64,000 nucleotides of DNA. Origin: JAMLHH01 sp037189845. GTDB taxonomy: Bacteria; Bacteroidota; Bacteroidia; Chitinophagales; JADIYW01. The position numbers were made by a program, and so were the translations under genes. Below, in pieces: positions 54,218 to 60,772 of this stretch (positions are counted from its first letter, which is position 1; the number at the start of each line of letters is the position of its first letter). Below the pieces are notes generated by a model. The model did not search any database, was not told where the DNA came from, and saw nothing but the letters and a program-made list of their open reading frames with translations. Location of the stretch: NCBI GenBank assembly GCA_037189845.1, contig JBBCIS010000001.1, positions 186,001-250,000 on the forward strand, read 5' to 3'.

Positions 54218-55303
54218 GTGAAACAGATAGAAGAAATATATGCAAGACAGTTTTACCAAGAATTGAAAGAGGAATTCTGGGGTAATCAAAATCCTATTTC
54301 CAAATTTTTCGGACTTACACCGAATAAGTTAAAATCAGACATTGGAATTTCATTAAAAGAAGCTGGGACTCAATCAGAATGTACTATTACAAAACAATCG
54401 AGACAATGTTCTATTCATTGTTTTGACATCGACAGGATGGATTTAAAATATAGAGGTCTCGAGTTTTGTACGACTTTCATTGCAGACGGAAAACCTATTA
54501 CTCACGGAAGAACGCTCGACAAACTCAAAACAATGCAAGCCATTAGGAATTGGATTCAGAATAAAACGGTAGAAGAACTATATTCCAATTTTGATTTTAT
54601 TGATCAGAACAAAAGACAGCTAGAAAAATTAAGAGCCTACATAAACACATCAAATACTCAACTGCTTACAATATCACAGAATGAAGTTGCAGAAGAATTT
54701 TTCTCTTCATATAGCCTTTGGTTCAAGCATGAAAATAGAAGTTGCAGAATTTATTACGATGGTTACAAACCAAGTCCAAGGTATATTTTCAATTGGGATG
54801 ATTGCTTAATTTTCGAAACATCAAGTTATGAAATACATAAAGTGGGCTGCTTGATAAATAAATGGGTGTTGGACCAAGAAATGCCAACGACTTTACGAAT
54901 GGAATTTCCTGAAGTAGAGTTTGGTAAACTTGCTGAATATTATGAAATGGGAAATGGAATTGAAGGTGAATTTATTTTAAGTTGGGACAGTATCGAAGAT
55001 TTTTATCGTGAACTAAACCTTGACATAAGCTCTGAAATACTCCAATTAATAAGACAAATGAGAGATAAAGGATTTGAAAAGACATTAAGAGCTGGTCAGT
55101 CTTTATACACTCTTGTTCTTTCCAGGTCACGTAGACACGGACTCCGACCAAATCAAGACAGTGTTTCATTTTCCTTTCACTACATTGAATCTGCAATGGA
55201 AGTTTGGACTCGAAAAGGTCAGAAAATTACTTTTGACAAAATCGAATATAATGACACGATCGAAAATCTTCTAAAAACAATTGAACTTGAAAGTATTGAC
55301 TAA
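54218..55303 (+). CDS. Cassette gene 3: hypothetical protein
   Basis: The 361-residue soluble protein begins at GTG (54218), 12 nt after attC-like site 2. An ATG a little upstream is in another frame and soon stops. It has no signal peptide or membrane helix. Notable parts are EAGTQSECTITKQSRQCSIHCFDIDRMDLKYRGLEFC, with four cysteines, ITHGRTLDKLKTMQAIRNW, and a C-terminal domain with RAGQSLYTLVLSRSRRHGLR. I do not recognise a family. The gene ends 14 nt before the next TAACAGC motif. Composition resembles the other cassettes. Confidence 0.65.
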   Translation: MKQIEEIYARQFYQELKEEFWGNQNPISKFFGLTPNKLKSDIGISLKEAGTQSECTITKQSRQCSIHCFDIDRMDLKYRGLEFCTTFIADGKPITHGRTLDKLKTMQAIRNWIQNKTVEELYSNFDFIDQNKRQLEKLRAYINTSNTQLLTISQNEVAEEFFSSYSLWFKHENRSCRIYYDGYKPSPRYIFNWDDCLIFETSSYEIHKVGCLINKWVLDQEMPTTLRMEFPEVEFGKLAEYYEMGNGIEGEFILSWDSIEDFYRELNLDISSEILQLIRQMRDKGFEKTLRAGQSLYTLVLSRSRRHGLRPNQDSVSFSFHYIESAMEVWTRKGQKITFDKIEYNDTIENLLKTIELESID

Positions 55304-55314
55304 AAAATAACGAG

Positions 55315-55424
55315 GTATAACAGCGGGGGATAGCGGGGCTTTCGGTTTATAGTCCTCGTTCCATTTTATTGCACTGCGGGCGATCCTCCGTTCTATCCCT
55401 CACCCTGCATACGCACGTAAGCAC
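55315..55424 (+). repeat. attC-like site 3 / GC-rich dispersed repeat
   Basis: GTATAACAGCGGGGGATAG (55315-55333) pairs imperfectly with CTATCCCTCACCCTGCATAC (55393-55412), with the inner GGGATAG/CTATCCC pair perfect. It opens with TAACAGC as in the other sites but ends with ACGCACGTAAGC instead of AACCGTT. The same sequence family is present at 50120-50206 (inverted) and 52479-52518 (right part). Confidence 0.6.
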
Positions 55425-55530
55425 CCAAAGTGTTGCTGAATGCAACAAATTTAGAGCTCATTGGATGATTTGTAAAAATAGAAACTTTACATTTGGAGAT
55501 AATAGGCTACTTAGTAGCGTGTATAAACTA
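55378..55530 (+). repeat. Duplicated attC-end plus promoter-leader block, copy B
   Basis: This is the partner of copy A at 52479-52630 with few differences, including an identical ACTTTACATTTGGAGATAAT core. Its -7 element TACATTTG is at 55488-55495, and TAGCGTGTATAAAC lies at 55514-55527. A third match to the last motif, TAGCGTATATAAAC, is at 57649-57662. It should drive the DUF3667 gene. Confidence 0.7.
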
Positions 55531-55568
55531 GTCAACTGTAATATTTGAAAAACTACGTGTATAAATAA

Positions 55569-56372
55569 ATGAAAAACAAAAATTGTCTTAATTGTGGAAA
55601 TGAATTAACAGATAAATTTTGTTCGCATTGCGGACAAAAAGCCGATACGCACCGTATTACTTTTAAAAATTTCATCTTTCACGATGTTTTACACGGAACA
55701 TTTCATATTGAAAAAGGAATATTATTTACTGCCAAACAGGCTTTAATCCGTCCTGGAAAAGCCGCTCTTGATTATATTTCAGGAAAGAGAAAGCCTTATT
55801 ACAATGTTTTTTTACTTATTTTATTGACGATTGGTTTAATGTTATTTCTTAAACATTATTATAACGAGATAATTATAGAACAAGGAAGAGGATTTGTTAG
55901 AGACACAACCGATTTGAATGAAGCCAGTCAAAAAATAGACTATATTTTTGCTCAAAAAAGTAAAATAGTAATTTTTCTTTTCGTTCCATTTGCAGCATTA
56001 AACAGTTATATTCTTTTTAGAAGAAAAAAACTGAATTTAAGCGAACATACCATCATTGCAGGAATGATATTGTTGGGGATTTTACTAATATCTACTCTTG
56101 GCAATCTTATATTTTACTTTAACTTAATGATTGACTTCGGCAGTATAATAGCAAGTGTAATTAGTACTACAATTACATCTTTAATTTTCTTATACATTAT
56201 CTATGGATATTTCAATGCTTTTGGTAACGATTATTCTAGATTAGGATTTGCTTATAGAATTCTCTTATTTTTTACATTTATTCTTACAGAAATGATAATA
56301 TTACTACTCATAACTGTTGGAGTAGCTACAAACTGGGAATTTGGTCATGTTAAAATAACCCCTTTTAACTAA
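55569..56372 (+). CDS. Cassette gene 4: DUF3667 zinc-ribbon membrane protein
   Basis: The 267-residue protein has an N-terminal zinc ribbon (CLNCGNELTDKFCSHCGQ, four Cys as CxxC pairs), then RITFKNFIFHDVLHGTFHIEKGILFTAKQALIRPGKAALDYISGKRKPYYN. The latter is the family signature. Four or so membrane helices follow. DUF3667 proteins are widespread in Bacteroidota and their function is unknown. It has its own promoter in the duplicated block upstream. A half attC-like site follows after 13 nt. Confidence 0.8.
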   Translation: MKNKNCLNCGNELTDKFCSHCGQKADTHRITFKNFIFHDVLHGTFHIEKGILFTAKQALIRPGKAALDYISGKRKPYYNVFLLILLTIGLMLFLKHYYNEIIIEQGRGFVRDTTDLNEASQKIDYIFAQKSKIVIFLFVPFAALNSYILFRRKKLNLSEHTIIAGMILLGILLISTLGNLIFYFNLMIDFGSIIASVISTTITSLIFLYIIYGYFNAFGNDYSRLGFAYRILLFFTFILTEMIILLLITVGVATNWEFGHVKITPFN

Positions 56373-56385
56373 AAAAATACCGCAG

Positions 56386-56460
56386 TTAACAAGCGGTTTT
56401 GCTTACGTTGGTGCTAAATGAAAGTTCGTGCTTCCTTTTCCGTTTCCTCGCAAAGCCCCG
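56386..56460 (+). repeat. attC-like site 4 (left part, right end degraded)
   Basis: AGTTAACAAGCGGTTTTGC (56384-56402) opens the site as in the others. The expected partner is seen only in part (GCAAAGCC at about 56451-56458), and no GTT core follows before the toxin-antitoxin promoter region. Confidence 0.4.
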
Positions 56461-56549
56461 ACCTTTAGTAGAAATGCTACAAAAATTCTGCAAAAGTTTG
56501 TCGGATATAAAATTTGTACATTATTTCGTACGTATTAAAATACAGAATT

Positions 56550-56804
56550 ATGATAATTGCAAGCGTTACAGACTTTAGAAAAGACATTAAATCGTATTTA
56601 GACAGAGTCACAAAAAACTTTGAAACTCTAATCATAAATCGTGGAAAAGAAGATGGAATTGTTGTGATTTCACTCAGTGAATACAATTCTTTGATGGCAA
56701 CAAGTCACGAATTATCTTCACGAAAAAATGAATTAAGATTGGATGCTGCAATTGAAAAACTGAACAGCGGAAAATCATTCGAAAAAGATTTGATCGAAAG
56801 TTGA
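56550..56804 (+). CDS. Cassette gene 5a: YefM/Phd-family antitoxin
   Basis: The ATG at 56550 gives 84 residues. The open frame from TTG 56514 is less likely, because it covers the probable operator (palindrome CGTACG, 56527-56532). MIIASVTDFRKDIKSYLDRVTKNFETLIINRGKEDGIVVISLSEYNSL is the Phd/YefM DNA-binding fold. An acidic C-terminal tail would neutralise the toxin. The toxin gene starts 1 nt after its stop. Antitoxin-toxin pairs are frequent in integron arrays, where they are thought to stabilise the array. Confidence 0.9.
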   Translation: MIIASVTDFRKDIKSYLDRVTKNFETLIINRGKEDGIVVISLSEYNSLMATSHELSSRKNELRLDAAIEKLNSGKSFEKDLIES

Positions 56805-56805
56805 G

Positions 56806-57063
56806 ATGAAATATATTTTCGTGGATGAATCTTGGGAAGACTATTTGTATTGGCAAAAAACTGACAAAAAGAAACTCAAGAGGATAAATGATTTGCTTAA
56901 AGATATTTCAAGAAATCCATTTGACGGAATTGGGAAACCGGAACCTTTAAAACACAAATATTCTGGGTTTTGGTCACGAAGAATTGATGATGAATACAGA
57001 TTAATTTATAAATATCAAGACGATAAAATTTTAATTGCAAAATGTAGATTTCATTACGATTAA
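56806..57063 (+). CDS. Cassette gene 5b: YoeB-family ribosome-dependent mRNA interferase toxin
   Basis: The 85-residue protein aligns over its whole length with YoeB. The catalytic set of the E. coli enzyme is at the same numbers: Glu46 (GIGKPEPLKH), Arg65 (DDEYRLIY) and His83 (CRFHYD), with Tyr84 following. YoeB binds the ribosomal A site and cleaves mRNA after the start codon region. Nothing suggests inactivation. It is followed after 17 nt by the compressed site TAACATAGGTAACCGTT. Confidence 0.93.
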   Translation: MKYIFVDESWEDYLYWQKTDKKKLKRINDLLKDISRNPFDGIGKPEPLKHKYSGFWSRRIDDEYRLIYKYQDDKILIAKCRFHYD

Positions 57064-57079
57064 GAAAATATTGCTTCGC

Positions 57080-57148
57080 TAACATAGGTAACCGTTGCAC
57101 AATTACCTAAATTGTAAAAAATGTCGTTTTTCTGATTTTTCAGTCCCT
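57080..57148 (+). repeat. Compressed attC-like boundary with ~50-bp repeat (copy 1)
   Basis: TAACA (57080-57084) and AACCGTT (57090-57096) are almost adjacent, as if the middle of the site were lost. The following stretch (GTTGCAC, CTAAATTGTAAAAAAT, TTTTTCTGATTTT) is repeated after the AACCGTT at 58471, next to the ordinary chromosome. Confidence 0.55.
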
Positions 57149-57173
57149 ATGCTGATGCAAGCGGTAAGTTTTT

Positions 57174-57197
57174 AAAAAGTCAGAACTAAGATGCTTC
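57174..57197 (+). repeat. Short direct repeat flanking cassette gene 6, copy 1
   Basis: AAAAGTCAGAACTA, G, ATGCTTC occurs here and again at 57497-57519, with one substitution after the A. The two copies bracket the small membrane protein gene at 57240. Confidence 0.65.
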
Positions 57198-57239
57198 TAA
57201 GTAGGAAGATGTTCAAAAATCGAACAAATAATTGGTACT

Positions 57240-57461
57240 ATGATTAAAATAATAAAACAAGCGTTTACCATTGCAATAGTATTACAACTCTTCATTAGCT
57301 CTTCATTTTTTCTTAGTTCGGTTATAATGAAAAAGGGACAATATTATGTAGAATATGGTTTGTATGCAGCTTATTTATCAATACAATTTTTCCCTTTTCT
57401 ATTTATTATTTTAGTTATTGTATTTTCAATTTTTTCCAAAGTTAAAAAAGCATCTAACTAA
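57240..57461 (+). CDS. Cassette gene 6: small two-helix membrane protein
   Basis: The 73-residue protein has two hydrophobic helices (TIAIVLQLFISSSFFLSSVI and LSIQFFPFLFIILVIVFSIF) separated by a short loop with KKGQYYVEYG, and a basic tail KVKKASN. Size and layout resemble small inner-membrane proteins or holin-like peptides, but no family is recognised. It lies between direct repeats at 57174 and 57497 and follows the YoeB cassette, so it may be a cassette of its own. Confidence 0.5.
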   Translation: MIKIIKQAFTIAIVLQLFISSSFFLSSVIMKKGQYYVEYGLYAAYLSIQFFPFLFIILVIVFSIFSKVKKASN

Positions 57462-57496
57462 TCTTCTCCGTGCTGTCGGAAGCATTACGCTTGTGC

Positions 57497-57519
57497 AAAA
57501 GTCAGAACTATGATGCTTC
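57497..57519 (+). repeat. Short direct repeat flanking cassette gene 6, copy 2
   Basis: Second copy of the repeat at 57174-57197, located 36 nt after the stop of the small membrane protein gene. Confidence 0.65.
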
Positions 57520-57683
57520 GTGAGTCTTAGAACCCTGTACGCATGAGCCAGACAAAAACCATCTTAATTATTTGCAATGTTTTTATATTTTAGATTGCTA
57601 CAGAGTAGAGCATGTTCGTACATATATAGGTGTATGTGCGAATAGGAGTAGCGTATATAAACAAATTAGCCAAAATTTAAAAT

Positions 57684-58450
57684 ATGATATTCAAAGGACA
57701 TTTTAATTTTCTTCTAGCCCCTTTAGATTTCCGTAAATTAACGATTTACACAAAATCCGACGAAGAAAAATATATTAGAAAAGAATATTTTTATAAAGAC
57801 CATAAAGTCTCAAAAATCATCGATCATATAAATGGTATAGTTTCAGAATACGAATACTTTGACAATAATAAGTTTACTGTCAGATTCTATAGATTTGAAA
57901 ACTCGCCATCTGAAAAAAAAATGATTCAATTAAAGAATTTACCTATCGTGACAATAAAAAAATAAGAGAAGTTCTTGTAAATATTGAAGAGCAAAAAGAA
58001 GTAAAAATATATACTGGTGAGTTTGAATATTTGGGCGATGATCTATTATCAGAACGCTACATTTATGAAAATGGAGAGGCATACGGAGTAAAACACGAGT
58101 GGATTAAAACTAGATCTGTCAATAAAATTACTCATCTTAATGAGCCAGATAAAGTCAAATACACTTTTGATAAAAATGGGTATTTAATTGAAACTTTGCA
58201 TTTCAAATACGAAGGATATGTCAAAATGACAAATTATGAATATTTGGACAACAAACTTTTTAAAATAATCGAATTTCCGCATCTTGAATACAAGAAAGCA
58301 CTTCTCGGAAAAATTAAAATTACTGGAGGAGTACAGTTTATGGACGAAACAGAAAGTTATTATTTTGAAAATGGCTTACTTGAAAAAGAAGTAGTCAAAG
58401 ATTATGAAACCAAAGAAATCATAAGAATCATATATTATGAATACGAATAG
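57684..58450 (+). pseudogene. Cassette gene 7: frameshifted (or slippage-dependent) hypothetical gene
   Basis: Two frames form one protein of about 254 residues. The first part (57684-57965, 93 codons) is open in one frame, and the second (to 58450) is open in the -1 frame. They overlap across a run of nine A's at 57913-57921. Moving back by one base there joins NSPSEKK to NDSIKEFTYRDNKKIREVL without a stop. The protein has repeated aromatic/charged strands (EYEYFDNNKF, RYIYENGEAYG, YYFENGLLEKE), reminiscent of MORN or YwqK-like variant repeats. It could be a pseudogene, a phase-variable gene, a case of transcriptional slippage or a sequencing error. The leader shares TAGCGTATATAAAC with the duplicated promoter block. 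Confidence 0.6.
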
Positions 58451-58470
58451 TATATTAAATTGGCATCAGT

Positions 58471-58524
58471 AACCGTTGCACTACTGTCTAAATTGTAAAA
58501 AATCTTCACTTTTTTGATTTTATT
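58471..58524 (+). repeat. Right boundary of cassette array: AACCGTT plus ~50-bp repeat (copy 2)
   Basis: AACCGTTGCAC (58471-58481) is followed by CTAAATTGTAAAAAAT and TTTTTTGATTTT, repeating the sequence found at 57090-57148. After this the ordinary chromosomal genes resume (cytochrome P450 on the other strand), so this is probably the array's right edge. Confidence 0.55.
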
Positions 58525-58566
58525 GAAATAACAGACTTCTGACCGCCGATAAGAGTGTGACCTTTG

Positions 58567-58594
58567 GTCTGTTGTCTATCGTCCGTCGTCTATA
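58567..58594. repeat. Degenerate heptamer tandem repeat (GTCTATC type)
   Basis: Four 7-nt units read GTCTGTT, GTCTATC, GTCCGTC, GTCTATA, ending exactly where the P450 stop codon begins. Slightly upstream, AACAGAC and GTCTGTT form 7-bp inverted arms (58531-58573). Confidence 0.65.
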
Positions 58595-59914
58595 CTACAA
58601 CTTCATCAGCTTAATTCCATACTTCGGTTTAAGCGTAATGAGCGGCTGAGCGACTATTTTCTGATTGGGGACAAGCTTAAAGTCTAATGCATAGATCATT
58701 TTTGCCAGAATCAGAGTGATTTCCATTAACGCAAAATTATTACCGATGCACATACGCGGGCCTGCACCGAAAGGATGGTAGTATTTCCGGGTAGCTTCAT
58801 TGGGTGTAAGAAATCTTTCCGGCTTGAATTCCAGTGGATTTTCCCAAAGGTCAGGATGCTTGTGCATGGCGATAATAGATTGGACCACAGTTTCATTCTT
58901 TTTAATAGCGACTCCGTGGATTACATCATCTTCATTAGCTTCTCTGGAAACAAAATATGCCGGGGGATGTAGCCGCATAGATTCATTGATAACAGCAGAA
59001 GTATAGGTAAGCTTGCGTAAGCCTTCGCTGCCGATCCGTCCGTTTTGTATAACCTGAGACACCTCATCTTTTATTTTTTGCACAACATCAGGATGCTGCA
59101 TCAATTCGTAAAAAGTCCAGCTCAGCGCATAAGCCGATGTCTCATGTCCTGCAACATAGATGGTGATCAGTTCATCACGCAGTTGTTTGTCTGACATTCT
59201 CTCGCCGGTATCTGCGTCCTCAGCCTCGATCAGCATTGAGATCAGATTACTGTCTTCAGATGACTCCTTTTTTCTTCTTTCAATGATTTTATAGATAGTT
59301 TTATCCATATCGTCTATCAGTTCAAGGAATCGTTTGTGCTCACCGCTGATTTGTGAGAGCTGTATAAAAAAGGGAATACGGATACGTTTGATAATATATT
59401 CCTGCAGAGTAGCAATCGTTTTCTGGACATTCCGGAGATCGTTGTTCATTTTCTCACCGAGCAGTGTTTCGAGGACTATACCTGCGGTGAGATTCATCAT
59501 ATTCTCGTCGATATAGATTTTATGGCCTGATCTTAATTTTTGAAGCCTGGCGATATGTTCGTCTGTCAGCCGTTCCATGATATCCACCAGACCATCGAGC
59601 CGCTTTTTATAAAATGCAGGTTGAGCCAGTCTTCTCTGCTTAAACCAGGATTCGCCACTGTTGGTCAGCAATCCGTTGCCTAGCGCGATACCTATCTGCT
59701 CTATTGAAATGTCCTTGCTATAGTTTTTCTGATTTTTGACAAAAACATGGTCCATCCATTTAGGATCCCTTGAGAAAATAACGGTTCTTGAAAGAAGGCT
59801 GATTTTGAAAAAGTCACCGCTTTCTTCAAAACAATGATCTGAAAAACCGATGGGATCTTTGGTGAAATTATAGATGCCTATCAGCATATTTCCTTTTACT
59901 TCGGGAATAGACAT
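58595..59914 (-). CDS. Cytochrome P450
   Basis: The 439-residue soluble P450 has all the family motifs: the I-helix oxygen site AGHETSAYALSW, ExxR in INESMRLHPPAYF, the PERF-type KPERFLTP, and the heme loop FGAGPRMCIGNNFALMEI with Cys389 as the iron ligand. The length and heme loop resemble CYP102-like or fatty-acid/terpenoid hydroxylases without a fused reductase. No ferredoxin or reductase gene is adjacent, so the electron donor is elsewhere. Substrate unknown. It lies next to the right boundary of the cassette array but has host-like composition. Confidence 0.94.
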   Translation of the reverse strand: MSIPEVKGNMLIGIYNFTKDPIGFSDHCFEESGDFFKISLLSRTVIFSRDPKWMDHVFVKNQKNYSKDISIEQIGIALGNGLLTNSGESWFKQRRLAQPAFYKKRLDGLVDIMERLTDEHIARLQKLRSGHKIYIDENMMNLTAGIVLETLLGEKMNNDLRNVQKTIATLQEYIIKRIRIPFFIQLSQISGEHKRFLELIDDMDKTIYKIIERRKKESSEDSNLISMLIEAEDADTGERMSDKQLRDELITIYVAGHETSAYALSWTFYELMQHPDVVQKIKDEVSQVIQNGRIGSEGLRKLTYTSAVINESMRLHPPAYFVSREANEDDVIHGVAIKKNETVVQSIIAMHKHPDLWENPLEFKPERFLTPNEATRKYYHPFGAGPRMCIGNNFALMEITLILAKMIYALDFKLVPNQKIVAQPLITLKPKYGIKLMKL

Positions 59915-59980
59915 GGTGTATTTTTTTATGAAATTACAATTACAGATTTATCTTTTCAAGGTATTGGTGAGATAAGTCCT

Positions 59981-59988
59981 TATCTTTG
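59981..59988 (+). promoter_or_regulatory. -7 element of hisIE
   Basis: TATCTTTG matches TAnnTTTG and lies 4 nt before the GTG start at 59993, so the transcript is predicted to be leaderless. Confidence 0.5.
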
Positions 59989-59992
59989 CGCT

Positions 59993-60586
59993 GTGAAACA
60001 ACCAAATTTCTCAAAAGGATTACTACCTGCAATCGTGCAGGACGCTGTTACTGGTCAGGTTCTGATGCTCGGATATATGAATGAAGAGGCTTTGGCCATC
60101 ACCCAGTCATCCGGCAGAGTGACATTTTTCAGCAGGAGCAGAAGTGCTATCTGGACCAAGGGTGAAACCAGCAGCAATTTTCTGAATGTAAAAGATATCA
60201 AAGTTGATTGCGATGCGGATACCATTCTGATCAAAGCGCAACCGGACGGGCCTACGTGTCATGAAGGTACAGGCACATGTTGGGGAGAAGATAATGATGA
60301 GCAGTTTGGATTTTTGCACTATCTGGAAAATCTGATTTTAGACAGAAAGGCCCATCCGCAGGAAGGTTCCTATACTAATCATCTTTTTAATAAAGGATTG
60401 AATAAAATTGCCCAAAAGGTAGGAGAGGAGGCAGTGGAAATTGTTATCGAAGCAAAAGATAACAACGATGATCTCTTCAAAGGAGAAGCAGCTGATCTAC
60501 TGTTTCACTTTTTAGTATTGCTGGCAGAAAAAAATATCCCGCTCAATGATGTATTGGCTGTCTTAAAGAAAAGACATCAGAAGTAG
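59993..60586 (+). CDS. hisIE: Bifunctional phosphoribosyl-AMP cyclohydrolase/phosphoribosyl-ATP pyrophosphatase
   Basis: The 197-residue fusion begins with GTG. Residues ~1-100 are HisI: MLGYMNEEALAITQSSGRVTFFSRSR, WTKGETSSNFLNVKDIKVDCDADTILIKAQPDGPTCH, with the metal ligands in DCDAD and the cysteines Cys72-type and CHEGTGTCW. Residues ~110-197 are HisE: LFNKGLNKIAQKVGEEAVEIVIEAKDNNDDLFKGEAADLLFHFLVLL. It performs steps 2 and 3 of histidine synthesis. No other his genes are in the window, so it is separate from a his operon here or follows one beyond it. Confidence 0.95.
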   Translation: MKQPNFSKGLLPAIVQDAVTGQVLMLGYMNEEALAITQSSGRVTFFSRSRSAIWTKGETSSNFLNVKDIKVDCDADTILIKAQPDGPTCHEGTGTCWGEDNDEQFGFLHYLENLILDRKAHPQEGSYTNHLFNKGLNKIAQKVGEEAVEIVIEAKDNNDDLFKGEAADLLFHFLVLLAEKNIPLNDVLAVLKKRHQK

Positions 60587-60619
60587 TATTGGGTTTAAGT
60601 ATTGAGTATCAGGTATTGG
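60586..60619. repeat. Degenerate heptamer tandem repeat (GTATTGG type, second locus)
   Basis: Units read GTATTGG, GTTTAA (6 nt), GTATTGA, GTATCAG, GTATTGG. The first overlaps the hisIE stop codon region. The same motif type occurs at 1398-1425. The rest of the 186-nt space before sbcC shows nothing clear. Confidence 0.6.
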
Positions 60620-60772
60620 AAGAGATAGCTGACGTCTAATTTAGTCAAAGGTCGATAACCCACTGTTTCTGACCATAGACTATATTAAGCACAAGCTAAC
60701 TTTAAACTTTAAATCCTAGAACGGTGTTCTGCTGATCGTGGAGTGTGGATCCAAAAAATCTTAAACAAAAAA

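Noticed and set aside
52635..58450. Genomic island carried by a phage or transposon
   Set aside because: No transposase, integrase, phage or plasmid gene and no tRNA at either end; the repeated attC-like boundaries explain the layout better.
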